NCBI GenBank assembly: GCA_964481765.1
Contig: CAYZVJ010000003.1
Coordinates: forward strand, 1 to 53,561
Origin: G020353115 sp964481765
GTDB lineage: Bacteria; Bacteroidota; Bacteroidia; Bacteroidales; VadinHA17
Direction of reading: 5' to 3'
DNA length: 53,561 nucleotides
Part shown: piece by piece, positions 1 through 9,714 of the stretch
Layout: the number at the start of each line of letters is the position of its first letter
How positions within the stretch are numbered: the first letter of the stretch is position 1
The notes under the pieces: model-generated
Told to the model about the DNA's origin: nothing
The model's database searches: none
What the model saw: the letters and a program-made list of their open reading frames with translations, nothing else
Made by a program: the position numbers and the translations under genes

Positions 1-2340
1 CTCCTCCAGATCCAGGGATTTGAATGCGTTCTCTTCGAGCAGAGACAACAATGATTCTTTAAATCGTTCCGCTCCAATTTTGCTTTCCAGCAGGGTAAAA
101 AGGTAAAGGCCTTTGAGCCGGATAATATGATAGATCACGTCGTTTTCTTCCGGATCAAGCAGGATCTGGTTGAAGCTCTTTTCCTGCAGGGCGAGGTTGG
201 CTCTCTCTTCATCACTTAATCCACGCCAGTTTCTGCTCCAGAAATCATTTGATCCTGCTGCCTCTTTATCCAGAAATGATTCCAGTGCCATATTGACAAT
301 AGGACAGCTCTCCGATTTAATATAGTAGACATAATTACAATAATTGGGGTAAATGGAGTAGGCGCTTCTTCCATATCCGATATTTTCCCCATAGAACCAT
401 GTTTCCTCGTTTCCTGTTGTGATGGTGGCACGAATGAACTGACCCAGCAGCTTTGCCTGGAGTTCTTTGTCAGATACAACCTGGTTATTTCTCTCGGCAT
501 TTCTTTTCTGCCGGTCCAATCCTTCTTTAAAATCTGCCTGCCAGATGGGTAATCCCTTTTCAGGAAGGAAGATCATTTCGGGTTGAACCGTTTCCTGACT
601 CATCGTCCAGAACCGGGGATAGGATGTAAACTGGATGGGCACTTCCACCAGGGAGCATCTTGTGAACAGATAGGGTAAATCAATTTCCCGTTCATAATCC
701 TGCTTGAGCTCCCGGATCACCGGAATAAGGGTATCACCCAGCTGATCCATATAGGGCTCAAAGTAATTATGACCTTCCAGTGTTAACAGGTTATACTCCA
801 CCGAATCACACGTTATGGTTTGCCGGACGTACTTCCCAATCACCAGTGATATCCGGGATAAGGGATTCTCCGGGACGAAACGAAAATTTCCATCACTCAC
901 GCGGGTCATCTGACCCTGAGAAAACGCCTTAAGATGTTTGTCAGAGGATACCGTTAATGTATAGTTCACAAAGGATGTTCTGTGATAGCCGGGGATGGTC
1001 GAGCAATAATTCACTCCGGCTTCAGGATACCATAATAGTTCACAAGTCAGAAGAAGGTATTCAGGGGTAACAAACGAATACAAACGTTTTACGGTCAGCA
1101 TATCCAGGCGCAATTCACCGGACCGGAGCGACTCATCAATATCCAGATAGGAGGCCTGGTCATCAATTACCCCTTTATACCGCAGGATTAGTGAATCCTC
1201 TGCCCCCGGGGAGAGGTGACTGTCCGGCTGAATATGAACCAGGTGCAGGTCCCGTTCAAACGACAATGAATGATCGTTACGAGACACTTCCAGGACCTCC
1301 AACCCCGGGTTTAAGGTGAAGAGATACTCCGGGATAGCCGTTTCCGTGCTGTTCACAAATCTAAGTCTGGCCGTAACTTCAATCTCCTCGTTTCTGTGTA
1401 CCACGTTCAGGTCACAATGTGTTACCGTAACCTGCGGATCATCGGCGTATTGATTATTCAGGGTGACCATGTTTTCTCTCAATCGCTTTCCCTGATAAAT
1501 GGGATCCATGTAAAATTTAACAAGCAAACCGGCAACAGCCAAAAGGAGGATCATGGCAACCCACGATACCCGGGTCATGATTCTGGATTGAGGCAATCGT
1601 TTAAACAGGATGATGGTTAAAAAGATGAAACTGCATCCCAGGCTAAAATAGATACCGCGTTGTGCAATCATCTCCAGGGTATTGCCAAAACCAACAAAAT
1701 CAGATTTCATGAGGGGGAGTGAGAATGCCATGTAATCAAAGAGGAAATAAAATTTTTTCCCCAGATAGAAAAGCAGGGATGCTATATAACCTAACAATAC
1801 GACTATGGTCACAGCCTGGTTTCTGATCAGGATCATCAACAGGAAGGAGAGCCCTAAAATGTAAATCAGTGTGGGAAGAGAAATTAATACAGGATAGATA
1901 AGGTAGGCTGGTAAATCGAATGCAATGGTCGGGTTTGTCAGGTTCATGACCGCTGCAATGGCTAATACAAGGAAATTTAACAGGAAAAACACGATCAATA
2001 TCCCAAGGGTCTTACCAAGCACGTAATCACTATTGCTCATGGATCGCATATAGACGACTTCAGTGGTATCCAGTTTATGATCCCTTTTCAGGAATTCAGT
2101 AGCGAGGAAGGCAGCAATTATGGCCTGCGCAATATTCAGCATAAACAAATTAGCCAGTGGAATATTGGCGGGAATACCACTGATTAACCAGATACCCTCA
2201 CCAACTTCTGTGATGCCGGCAATATCAAAAAAGATCAGAATAACCAGGGAAAGTCCTGCAAAGATCCGAAAAAGCCAGCTCCGTAGGAGGGTTTTGATCT
2301 CAAAGCGGGCAATAATGGATATTTTTCTAATGGATAGCAT
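1..2340 (-). CDS. ABC transporter permease fused to an M1-aminopeptidase-like domain (partial, 3' end outside window)
   Basis: Open from the ATG at 2340 to the left edge, 780 codons without a stop. The N-terminal third is an ABC-2 type permease: a short cytoplasmic start (MLSIRKISIIARFEIK) followed by about six hydrophobic segments. After a last membrane segment ending near residue 285 the chain becomes hydrophilic and resembles the beta-sandwich and catalytic-like parts of M1 aminopeptidases that are fused to permeases in Bacteroidota. In the part I read I found no HExxH zinc motif, so the peptidase-like part may be non-catalytic or the motif may be outside the window. It lies 63 bases downstream of the ATPase gene on the same strand, so the two probably form one exporter. 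Substrate unknown. Family call is inference from topology and sequence style. Confidence 0.75.
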   Translation of the reverse strand, partial: MLSIRKISIIARFEIKTLLRSWLFRIFAGLSLVILIFFDIAGITEVGEGIWLISGIPANIPLANLFMLNIAQAIIAAFLATEFLKRDHKLDTTEVVYMRSMSNSDYVLGKTLGILIVFFLLNFLVLAIAAVMNLTNPTIAFDLPAYLIYPVLISLPTLIYILGLSFLLMILIRNQAVTIVVLLGYIASLLFYLGKKFYFLFDYMAFSLPLMKSDFVGFGNTLEMIAQRGIYFSLGCSFIFLTIILFKRLPQSRIMTRVSWVAMILLLAVAGLLVKFYMDPIYQGKRLRENMVTLNNQYADDPQVTVTHCDLNVVHRNEEIEVTARLRFVNSTETAIPEYLFTLNPGLEVLEVSRNDHSLSFERDLHLVHIQPDSHLSPGAEDSLILRYKGVIDDQASYLDIDESLRSGELRLDMLTVKRLYSFVTPEYLLLTCELLWYPEAGVNYCSTIPGYHRTSFVNYTLTVSSDKHLKAFSQGQMTRVSDGNFRFVPENPLSRISLVIGKYVRQTITCDSVEYNLLTLEGHNYFEPYMDQLGDTLIPVIRELKQDYEREIDLPYLFTRCSLVEVPIQFTSYPRFWTMSQETVQPEMIFLPEKGLPIWQADFKEGLDRQKRNAERNNQVVSDKELQAKLLGQFIRATITTGNEETWFYGENIGYGRSAYSIYPNYCNYVYYIKSESCPIVNMALESFLDKEAAGSNDFWSRNWRGLSDEERANLALQEKSFNQILLDPEENDVIYHIIRLKGLYLFTLLESKIGAERFKESLLSLLEENAFKSLDLEE

Positions 2341-2403
2341 CCTGTTTCTCAGGTTTTCGTTATGCGGTTCCAGTTATAAGTACATGCATCAGGTCATTGT
2401 CGT

Positions 2404-3294
2404 TTAATACACCACACGATCCTGTTGATATTCCATAAAATAGACGTAAGCATGTTCCAGGCTCGGATGGATCTTTTCAGCATGAAAACCATCGATGGTG
2501 TCCGCCACAACCTGTACCTCCCATCCCGTTTCAGAAGGGATGGTGGATATAACAGGAAACCGCTCCTTGATGGTTTCAAAATCACCCATTGTAGCCTGAA
2601 TCAGAAAGACATGGTCTTTGGCCACATCGATCAGCTGTTCCGGTGGCCCATTAAAAACCACTTCTCCTTCATTCAGCAGGGCCATGTTTTTACAGGTGCT
2701 GGAGATATCAGCCACAATATGGGTTGACAGCACGATGATGATATCCTTCTGGCTCATGTCCGACAGGAGATTTCTGAATTTGATCCGTTCCTCCGGATCC
2801 AGCCCGGTTGTGGGTTCATCCACCACGATTATCCTGGGATTCCCGATCAGTGCCTGTGCGATACCCAATCTTCTTTTCATACCGCCCGAAAGCTTATTCG
2901 CCATGCGGTCCCTCACCTCATATAATCCAACCTGATCCAACATCTCATCAACCTGCTGGTTCCTGAGTTTTCCCCGTTTTAATCCAGCCAATCCGGCAGA
3001 ATAATCGAGGAACTCCCAGGTTTTCAGTTTTGAGAAAAACCGGAAATCCTGGGGTAGGTATCCCAGTAAGGAACGGATTTGCCGCCTGTTTTTCTGAAGA
3101 TCCCAGTCATTTACTTTGATCCTTCCGGAAGAGGGTTTCATCAATGTAACCAGGATACGCATCAACGTGGATTTCCCGGCTCCATTCGGACCTAACAGGC
3201 CAAACATGCCGTTTTCTATCTCCAGGTTCACATCCTTCAGCGCCTGGGTCCCGTTCTTATAGATTTTGTTCAGTTGGTTAATTGAGATCTTCAA
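2404..3294 (-). CDS. ABC transporter ATP-binding protein
   Basis: A 296-residue nucleotide-binding subunit that would power the adjacent permease. Visible motifs: Walker A GPNGAGKST at residues 35-43, Q-loop region near 82 (YLPQDF), signature LSGGM at 135-139, Walker B IIVVDEP at 155-161, and the H-loop in STHIV near residue 195. The C-terminal 80 residues form an accessory domain as in CcmA/NatA-type exporters. The start codon is TTG at 3294; no ATG lies close upstream in frame, and a strong GGAGG sits five bases before the TTG, which decides the start. The gene precedes the permease with 63 bases between them, fitting an operon. Confidence 0.9.
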   Translation of the reverse strand: MKISINQLNKIYKNGTQALKDVNLEIENGMFGLLGPNGAGKSTLMRILVTLMKPSSGRIKVNDWDLQKNRRQIRSLLGYLPQDFRFFSKLKTWEFLDYSAGLAGLKRGKLRNQQVDEMLDQVGLYEVRDRMANKLSGGMKRRLGIAQALIGNPRIIVVDEPTTGLDPEERIKFRNLLSDMSQKDIIIVLSTHIVADISSTCKNMALLNEGEVVFNGPPEQLIDVAKDHVFLIQATMGDFETIKERFPVISTIPSETGWEVQVVADTIDGFHAEKIHPSLEHAYVYFMEYQQDRVVY

Positions 3295-3299
3295 ATTTT

Positions 3300-3304
3300 C
3301 CTCC
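3300..3304 (-). promoter_or_regulatory. Strong Shine-Dalgarno GGAGG selecting a TTG start
   Basis: On the minus strand GGAGG is followed by AAAAT and then TTG (3292-3294), a five-base spacing. Most genes in this window have no recognisable Shine-Dalgarno site, so this one stands out and supports the TTG start of the ABC ATPase. Confidence 0.6.
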
Positions 3305-3383
3305 GCTGGCTAATATATAAGGTATTTAATGGTATGAAATTTTTGCATTCTCTGCAAGTAAATGGTTTTATTTCAGGTGATCA

Positions 3384-3422
3384 TCCAACTTAAGTCGTGT
3401 TTTAGAAAATTCCAACTTAAGT
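3384..3422. repeat. Pair of 12-base direct repeats at the gltX stop codon
   Basis: TCCAACTTAAGT occurs at 3384-3395 and again at 3411-3422; the second copy covers the gltX stop codon (3417-3419). Each copy contains the palindromic core ACTTAAGT. No convincing hairpin with a T-tract is present, so its role, if any, is unclear. The rest of the 122-base gap 3295-3416 shows nothing else. Confidence 0.5.
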
Positions 3423-4958
3423 TGTTCCCTCTATTTGTTTCAATCCCCTGTTGATCCGGTTCAGGGTTTCTTCTTTTCCGAGGATTTCAATGATATCAAA
3501 GAGATGTGGTCCCATCAGAGCTCCTACAATAAGCAGGCGAAAGACATTCATCACCTCACCCATTCCCAGGTCCTTTCCGGCAATCCATTCCTTTACCACG
3601 GATTCAGTATTGGATGCAGTAAAATCGTTCACATCAGAAAGCAGGGTCATGAGTTCTTTCATGATCATTGGGGTCTGTTCCTTCCATCGTTTATTCACCA
3701 CATTCCTGTCATACGTTTCTGGCGGCTGAAAGAAGAAGAAGGAGTGGTCCCATAAATCGGAGATAAAATCGGCTCGTTCCTTAACCAGTTCAACAACCTG
3801 TTGTACAAATTTCTTCTCTGCTTTGATCCCTTTCCCAATCAATATTTCGAGATACCTTTCTGCCAGTTCGCTATTGCTCTTCATCTGAAGATAGTGATGG
3901 TTGAACCATTTTGCTTTTTCCGGATCAAAGCGGGAACCGGCTTTCACCACTCTTTCCAGTGTGAATGCTTCTATCAATTCCTCCATGGAGAAGATTTCCT
4001 TGGCGGTTCCCGGGTTCCATCCCAGGAAGGCAAGCATATTTAAAAACGCTTCGGGGAAATAACCAGACTCGCGATACCCTGAAGATTTTTCTCCTGTCTC
4101 CGGGTTGGTCCATTCCAACGGAAAAACAGGGAATCCCAGCCGGTCGCCATCCCGTTTACTCAGCTTTCCCTTCCCGTCCGGTTTCAGGGTAAGGGGCATG
4201 TGAGCAAACCGGGGCATTGTGGATTCCCAACCGAACGCCTGATAGAGAAGAATGTGCAAAGGCAGTGAAGGAAGCCATTCTTCGCCACGGATGACATGAG
4301 AAATTTTCATCAGGTGATCATCGACAACATTTGCCAGGTGATAGGTCGGCATGCCATCCGATTTAAACAGAACCTTATCATCCAGTGTCGACGTGTTTAC
4401 TACAATTTCGTCCCGGATAATATCACGGAATTTCAAATCAACATTCTCCGGGATTTTAAATCGAACAGCATAGGGGGTTCCCGAATGAATCTTGCGTTCC
4501 ACCTCCTTCCCGGAAAGGGTAAGCGAGTTATTCAGTCTGTTTCGATTATGGACATCGTAAGTAAACGTTTTCTGCTGGCTGGCATACTCCTGCCGGACCA
4601 CTTCCAATTCTTCCGGAGTGTCAAAGGCTACATAAGCCTTTCCCTCGCTTACCAGTTTATCTGAATATTTCTTATAGATCATTTTTCTTTCCGATTGGCG
4701 GTACGGCCCGAAATCACCCCCTGCTGTCACTCCCTCATCAACCTGCAGATTACACCACTCCAATGAATCGACGATATATTGTTCAGCACCTTCTACCAAC
4801 CGGGACTGATCGGTATCTTCAATTCTCAGGATAAATATCCCGTTATGTTTTCTTGCAAAGAGAAAATTAAACAGGGCGGTTCTCATTCCACCCATGTGAA
4901 GTGGTCCGGTCGGACTCGGTGCAAATCGAACACGAACGGGTCTGTTTGAAACTTTCAT
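3417..4958 (-). CDS. gltX: Glutamyl-tRNA synthetase
   Basis: Charges tRNA-Glu with glutamate in the cytoplasm (class I aminoacyl-tRNA synthetase). The HIGH-type motif is in PSPTGPLHMGG near the N terminus and the KMSKS-type motif appears as KLSKR in GKGKLSKRDG, about residue 265 from the chosen start. Length 513 residues, normal for the family. I chose the ATG at 4958 (MKVSNRPVRVRF). An in-frame ATG at 4982 adds eight residues, but it falls inside a candidate -7 promoter box (4980-4987), so a transcript from that promoter could not include it. The gene stands alone, divergent from tdh. Confidence 0.96.
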   Translation of the reverse strand: MKVSNRPVRVRFAPSPTGPLHMGGMRTALFNFLFARKHNGIFILRIEDTDQSRLVEGAEQYIVDSLEWCNLQVDEGVTAGGDFGPYRQSERKMIYKKYSDKLVSEGKAYVAFDTPEELEVVRQEYASQQKTFTYDVHNRNRLNNSLTLSGKEVERKIHSGTPYAVRFKIPENVDLKFRDIIRDEIVVNTSTLDDKVLFKSDGMPTYHLANVVDDHLMKISHVIRGEEWLPSLPLHILLYQAFGWESTMPRFAHMPLTLKPDGKGKLSKRDGDRLGFPVFPLEWTNPETGEKSSGYRESGYFPEAFLNMLAFLGWNPGTAKEIFSMEELIEAFTLERVVKAGSRFDPEKAKWFNHHYLQMKSNSELAERYLEILIGKGIKAEKKFVQQVVELVKERADFISDLWDHSFFFFQPPETYDRNVVNKRWKEQTPMIMKELMTLLSDVNDFTASNTESVVKEWIAGKDLGMGEVMNVFRLLIVGALMGPHLFDIIEILGKEETLNRINRGLKQIEGTT

Positions 4959-4979
4959 CTTATTTAATGGATATTTATA

Positions 4980-4987
4980 CAAATATA
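4980..4987 (-). promoter_or_regulatory. Candidate Bacteroidota -7 box for gltX
   Basis: TATATTTG on the minus strand matches TAnnTTTG, 21 bases before the chosen gltX ATG at 4958. No TTG is found at the usual 19-21 base spacing upstream, so the call is tentative. It lies in the 230-base divergent gap 4959-5188; I saw no plus-strand match for tdh there. Confidence 0.3.
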
Positions 4988-5188
4988 GTCAGTTATATGA
5001 AACCCCCTCCATCTATTTTATTTCAATTGGGCCCTCTTTGAGAAGGTCGATTTGCCTGACAGGTTCTGATCAAATCTCATTTTTTTTACAGAAGAATTAT
5101 GTTAATTTCGGGTTGGATTCCCGGGAGACTATCATCTGGAAATTCGATCAGGAATAACACATTACAATTTGCATGTACTATGGGAAAA

Positions 5189-6214
5189 ATGAAAGCTCTG
5201 GTAAAATCCAAACCCGGAAAAGGTATTTGGATGGAGGATGTCCCCATTCCCGAAGTAGGGATTAACGACGTCATGGTCAAAATCCGGAAGACCGCAATCT
5301 GCGGAACGGATCTGCACATTTATCTCTGGAATGATTGGGCCCGGCGTACCATAAAAACACCCATGACCATTGGGCATGAATACATGGGAACTGTATATAA
5401 AACAGGATCCGGGGTTAAAAACATTCATATCGGTGACCGGGTTACGGGAGAAGGACATATTGCCTGCGGGCACTGCAGGAATTGCCGTAGAGGGAAAAAA
5501 CATGTATGCCAGAATTCCATCGGCATTGGTGTCCACCGCGACGGTGCATTTGCAGAATACCTGGTCCTTCCTTCAGAGAACGTGATCAAAGTGGATGACA
5601 GGATCAGTGACGAGCTGGCCTCCATCATGGATCCTTTTGGAAACGCAACCCATACCGCCCTCTCTTTTCCAGTGATCGGGGAAGATGTTCTGATCACCGG
5701 TGCCGGTTTGATTGGCAGCATGGCAGTGGCTATCTGCCGCTTTGCAGGTGCACGGTATATCGTTGTAAGCGACCTGAGCGATGCCAGGTTAGAGATCGCT
5801 AAACAGCTTGGTGCTACCATGACCGTCAACCCGTCAAAAGGAGAAAAAATTAAGGATACCATTACAGCATTGGGAATGGTGGGATTTGATGTTGGACTGG
5901 AAATGTCCGGTTCGCCAAGTGCTTTTGAAGAGATGATTGAAAACATGTACAACGGATCGAAAATTGCACTGCTTGGCATTCTGCCAAATCATACCACTGT
6001 CCAGTGGGATAAAATCATTTTTAAAGCATTGCATCTGAAGGGCATTTATGGCAGGGAAATGTTTGAAACCTGGTATAAAATGGAACAGATGCTTATTTCC
6101 GGGTTGGATATTTCACCCGTAATTACTCACCGGCTTGGTATCGACGAATTCCAGAAAGGATTTGATGCAATGGAACGTGGAGATAGTGGTAAGGTTATTC
6201 TACAGTGGGAGTAA
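5189..6214 (+). CDS. tdh: L-threonine 3-dehydrogenase
   Basis: Oxidises L-threonine with NAD+ to 2-amino-3-ketobutyrate, which the next gene cleaves. A zinc-dependent medium-chain dehydrogenase: catalytic zinc ligands in TAICGTD and GHEY, a four-cysteine structural zinc site in CGHCRNC...HVC, and the Rossmann motif GAGLIG. From the ATG at 5189 (MKALVKSKPGKGIWMEDVP) the protein is 341 residues, the same as E. coli Tdh, and it aligns from the first residue; GGGA lies just before it. In-frame ATGs at 5180 and 5099 would add 3 and 30 residues with no family match. First gene of a plus-strand run through 11117. Confidence 0.95.
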   Translation: MKALVKSKPGKGIWMEDVPIPEVGINDVMVKIRKTAICGTDLHIYLWNDWARRTIKTPMTIGHEYMGTVYKTGSGVKNIHIGDRVTGEGHIACGHCRNCRRGKKHVCQNSIGIGVHRDGAFAEYLVLPSENVIKVDDRISDELASIMDPFGNATHTALSFPVIGEDVLITGAGLIGSMAVAICRFAGARYIVVSDLSDARLEIAKQLGATMTVNPSKGEKIKDTITALGMVGFDVGLEMSGSPSAFEEMIENMYNGSKIALLGILPNHTTVQWDKIIFKALHLKGIYGREMFETWYKMEQMLISGLDISPVITHRLGIDEFQKGFDAMERGDSGKVILQWE

Positions 6215-6292
6215 TGCGATGTGCTGATGGGGGTTACCTGACAAGAGAAGAATTGTATTTGTACTTGCTCCATCGGAAAACCGGTAAAGCTT

Positions 6293-7510
6293 ATGTATAG
6301 TAAATTTAAAGAACATTTAAAAAAGGAGCTGCTTGCAATAAAAGAAGGAGGTCTCTATAAAGAGGAAAGGATCATCACCACTCCCCAGGGAATTGAGATT
6401 GAAACGAAAAAGGGATTAAGGGTGCTGAATTTTTGCGCCAATAATTACCTCGGGTTATCGTCTCATCCGCGTATCATTGAGGCAGCAAAAAGGACACTCG
6501 ACAATCATGGATTTGGCATGTCTTCTGTTCGCTTCATTTGCGGAACACAGGATATTCATAAAGAATTAGAACAGAAGATGTCGGAATTCCTTGGTACTGA
6601 AGATACGATCCTCTACTCCTCGGCATTCGATGCAAACGGCGGAGTGTTTGAACCGTTGCTCGGATCCGAATCTGCCATCATCTCGGATGAATTGAATCAC
6701 GCTTCCATCATCGATGGTGTACGCCTCTGCAAAGCCAATCGGTTTCGTTACATAAACAACGATATGGCCGATTTGGAAGAACAGTTAAAACAGCCCGAAT
6801 GTGAACAGGCAAGATTCAAATTAATCGTAACCGACGGTGTCTTCTCAATGGACGGGATCATTGCCCGGGTCGATAAGATCTGTGATCTGGCTGAGAAATA
6901 TAACGCCCTGGTATGTGTTGATGATTCTCATGCTACCGGTTTTATTGGTAAGAACGGACGAGGAAGTGCTGAATATTGTAATGCCCTTGGAAGGGTTGAC
7001 CTGATCACGACCACCTTTGGTAAAGCGCTTGGAGGAGCTTCTGGTGGTTGTGTATCCGGCAGGAAAGAGATCATCGATATGCTGCGGCAGCGCTCCAGAC
7101 CATACCTTTTTTCCAATTCCCTTGCCCCTCCCATTGTAGGAGCAACCCTTGAAGTACTAAACATGATCTCCGCAACCAACGACCTGAGGGACAAGCTCAT
7201 GGAGAATACCATGTTATTCAGAAAAGGAGTGACCGATGCTGGCTATACCATTGTACCCGGAACCCATCCCATTGTTCCCATCATGCTGGGACACCTTCCC
7301 AACGATGCCCAATTATCACAGGAACTTGCATCCGAACTGCTGGACAATGGTATCTATGTTATCGGTTTTTACTATCCGGTTGTGCCCAAGGGGAAGTCCA
7401 GAATCCGGGTCCAGATCAGTGCAGCACATACCACCGAACATATCCGGTATGCCATAGATACTTTTGCAAAAATCAGGAACGATTGGATTAAAAATGGGAA
7501 ATGCCGGTAA
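6293..7510 (+). CDS. kbl: Glycine C-acetyltransferase (2-amino-3-ketobutyrate CoA ligase)
   Basis: PLP enzyme of the alpha-oxoamine synthase family. With tdh it completes threonine to glycine plus acetyl-CoA, or runs in reverse from glycine and acetyl-CoA. At 405 residues it is close to E. coli Kbl (398). Visible: NFCANNYLGLSSHP substrate loop (46-59), GMSSVRFICGT (75-85), VDDSHATGFIG (209-219), and the PLP-binding lysine K244 in TTTFGKALGG. It follows tdh by 78 bases. A second, closely similar paralogue lies at 9715-11117; tdh adjacency makes this copy the likely true Kbl. Confidence 0.95.
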   Translation: MYSKFKEHLKKELLAIKEGGLYKEERIITTPQGIEIETKKGLRVLNFCANNYLGLSSHPRIIEAAKRTLDNHGFGMSSVRFICGTQDIHKELEQKMSEFLGTEDTILYSSAFDANGGVFEPLLGSESAIISDELNHASIIDGVRLCKANRFRYINNDMADLEEQLKQPECEQARFKLIVTDGVFSMDGIIARVDKICDLAEKYNALVCVDDSHATGFIGKNGRGSAEYCNALGRVDLITTTFGKALGGASGGCVSGRKEIIDMLRQRSRPYLFSNSLAPPIVGATLEVLNMISATNDLRDKLMENTMLFRKGVTDAGYTIVPGTHPIVPIMLGHLPNDAQLSQELASELLDNGIYVIGFYYPVVPKGKSRIRVQISAAHTTEHIRYAIDTFAKIRNDWIKNGKCR

Positions 7511-7627
7511 AGTTACAGACCCTTATGTGTTGTAGAAAAGATGAAAAACTGGAGGTCAGATACCCGACTTTTACCAAATTAGTGCTACCTTGTGTTCCTT
7601 TCAAAATTATCATTTTCTTGAAGCTTT

Positions 7628-9334
7628 ATGGCAAATATTGGCGCTTATAATGAGAGGATCAGAACATTTGACTGGTCCATTGCAGAGAAGGAATTAGACT
7701 ATTCCGATGGAAATATCATTAACATTGGCTGGTACTGTTCCGACAGGATATGCCTGCAGGGCAAAGGAGACAGGGTGGCTCTCTTCTGGGAAGGTTTTGG
7801 CGGGAATGAAAAACAGTTTACATTCAATGATATCCGGGTGGCCAGCAATACCATCGGTGCTTTTTTGCGAAATCTGGGAATAAAAGAGGAGGACCGGGTA
7901 TGCCTCTTTATGGAACGCATACCTGAACTTTATCTGTCATTTCTTGGTGTGCTGAAAATTGGAGCCATCGTACAACCTCTCTTTTCTGCTTTCGGTGATG
8001 AATCACTCCATGTCAGGCTCGAAAACGCTCAGACACGGGCTATCATAACACAGCGTAAGCATCTGTCAAAAGTTAGAAAAATCGTGGATCTTCTGCCATC
8101 ACTGGAACATATCATTATTGTTGACTATGATGACCGGAAACCACTGCAGAAAAATGAAGTTGCTTTTTCACTTGAAGATGCTGAACCGGTGGATCAATTT
8201 GAGGTTTTTCCAACAACGTCAGAATCCCCTTCTGTACTGCATTATACATCAGGGACAACCGGGCAGCCCAAGGGAGTAAAACACGTCCATTATTCACTGA
8301 TCTCTCAATACCTTACAACCAAATGGGTCCTGGATCTCCAGGAAGATGATATCTATTGGTGTACTGCTGATCCGGGATGGGTTACAGGGACATCGTATGG
8401 GATCATCGGTCCATGGAGCATGGGGATCACACAGGCTGTGCTCGATACCGGGTTTTCTGCTGAAGCCTGGTATCGATTTATTGAAAAATACCACATATCG
8501 GTTTGGTACTCCGCACCCACCGCAATCCGTTCGTTGATGAAAGCAGGAAATGAACTGGTTAAACGGTTCGATCTGAGTACTCTTCGTCATCTTGCAAGCG
8601 TTGGAGAACCCCTCAATGCAGAAGCTGTTGTGTGGTCGGAAAAGGTGTTTAACAAACCATTTCTGGATTCTTACTGGCAGACCGAGACCGGATCGATTAT
8701 GATCACCAATTTCCCGGGAATGAAAGTAAAACCGGGATCCATGGGTAAGGTATTCCCTGGAATTACCGGTACGGTTGTGGATTCGAAAACATTTGAACCC
8801 TTTACCGAACCCGGGAAAGTGGGACTAATTGCTTTCAAACCGGGATGGCCTGCCATGATGAGAACCTATTGGAACAACGATGAGATGTTCAGGAAGAAGT
8901 TCAAAAAGGGGTGGTATTTGCCCGGCGATAGGGCAAGCCTCGACAGCGATGGTTATTTCTGGTTCATCGGCAGGGACGATGATGTTATCAATACCGGCGG
9001 ACACCTGGTGAGTCCATTCGAAGTGGAATCGGCTCTGCTGGAACATGAAGCAGTCAGCGAATCGGCTGTAGTGGCAAAACCGGATGATGTAAATATGGAG
9101 GTCGTTAAAGCATTCGTTACGCTGAAACCCGGATTTGAACCAAACAATGAACTTGAACTGAAGATCATGAATTTCATCCGGAAGAAATTATCTCCCCTTG
9201 CCATGCCCCAGGAGATTGAATACATGGACACACTGCCGAAAACAAGGAGCGGGAAAATTATGAGACGTATCCTTCATGCAAAAGAGTGGGGAGAAGAGAT
9301 TGGCGATACTTCCACCCTTGAAGAGGATGAATAA
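7628..9334 (+). CDS. Acyl/acetyl-CoA synthetase (AMP-forming)
   Basis: Activates a carboxylic acid with ATP to an acyl-adenylate and transfers it to CoA, or possibly to a carrier protein. ANL superfamily motifs: phosphate loop YTSGTTGQPKG at 206-216, the YWQTETGS motif, GDRAS with the D in the C-terminal hinge area, and the catalytic lysine K543 in TRSGKIMRR. The 568-residue length and N-terminal style match Bacillus-type AcsA (acetyl-CoA synthetase) more than the longer Acs. The ACP gene starts 41 bases after it and a Kbl-like gene follows, so the acyl acceptor could be that ACP. Substrate cannot be told from sequence. Confidence 0.88.
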   Translation: MANIGAYNERIRTFDWSIAEKELDYSDGNIINIGWYCSDRICLQGKGDRVALFWEGFGGNEKQFTFNDIRVASNTIGAFLRNLGIKEEDRVCLFMERIPELYLSFLGVLKIGAIVQPLFSAFGDESLHVRLENAQTRAIITQRKHLSKVRKIVDLLPSLEHIIIVDYDDRKPLQKNEVAFSLEDAEPVDQFEVFPTTSESPSVLHYTSGTTGQPKGVKHVHYSLISQYLTTKWVLDLQEDDIYWCTADPGWVTGTSYGIIGPWSMGITQAVLDTGFSAEAWYRFIEKYHISVWYSAPTAIRSLMKAGNELVKRFDLSTLRHLASVGEPLNAEAVVWSEKVFNKPFLDSYWQTETGSIMITNFPGMKVKPGSMGKVFPGITGTVVDSKTFEPFTEPGKVGLIAFKPGWPAMMRTYWNNDEMFRKKFKKGWYLPGDRASLDSDGYFWFIGRDDDVINTGGHLVSPFEVESALLEHEAVSESAVVAKPDDVNMEVVKAFVTLKPGFEPNNELELKIMNFIRKKLSPLAMPQEIEYMDTLPKTRSGKIMRRILHAKEWGEEIGDTSTLEEDE

Positions 9335-9375
9335 CAGACAGACACCAATGATTTATTAACTTAAACAGCGTAAAA

Positions 9376-9621
9376 ATGGAAGAGATAAAAGATGTTGTCC
9401 TGAACTATGTAATTGAGGAATACCTTGAGGAAGACGACGAGGAGATAACATACGATACACCTCTCATCTCCGGAGGTATTGTGGATTCGTTTTCAATGGT
9501 TTCCCTGAAACGTTTCCTGGAGAACAAATACTCAATTAGCATCCCGGACGATAGAGCAACACCTGAAGCTTTTGATTCAGTCAATAAGATTGTTACCCTG
9601 ATCCGGGAATTTACCGGATAA
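9376..9621 (+). CDS. Acyl carrier protein (stand-alone)
   Basis: An 81-residue acidic protein with the carrier-protein fold pattern. The phosphopantetheine site is predicted at S38 in GGIVDSFSMVSLKRF (the usual motif is DSL); the following helix and the C-terminal VNKIVTLIREF match. It is not the housekeeping ACP by context: no fab genes are nearby, and it lies between an AMP-forming acyl ligase and an alpha-oxoamine synthase. Likely translated from the same transcript. It probably carries an acyl group activated by the upstream ligase; this is inference from order and spacing. Confidence 0.85.
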   Translation: MEEIKDVVLNYVIEEYLEEDDEEITYDTPLISGGIVDSFSMVSLKRFLENKYSISIPDDRATPEAFDSVNKIVTLIREFTG

Positions 9622-9714
9622 TCACAAATTAAAATCCTGACAGAGAACCAGGTTCAAGTGTCCTATGGCAGGATTGTTCTACCCAGTCTGTTTTAATCAA
9701 ACCATAATCTATCC

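Noticed and set aside
5099..5188. An earlier ATG start for tdh
   Set aside because: It adds 30 residues with no family match; the start at 5189 gives the same length as E. coli Tdh.
5425..5979. A long open frame antisense to tdh
   Set aside because: It is a shadow of the coding strand: no start signal, no recognisable domain, and composition follows the tdh codons. The same holds for other antisense frames in nrdJ, metG and gltX.
9633..9675. Inverted repeat AATCCTG/CAGGATT between acp and kbl2
   Set aside because: Only seven bases with a loop of about 30; likely chance.
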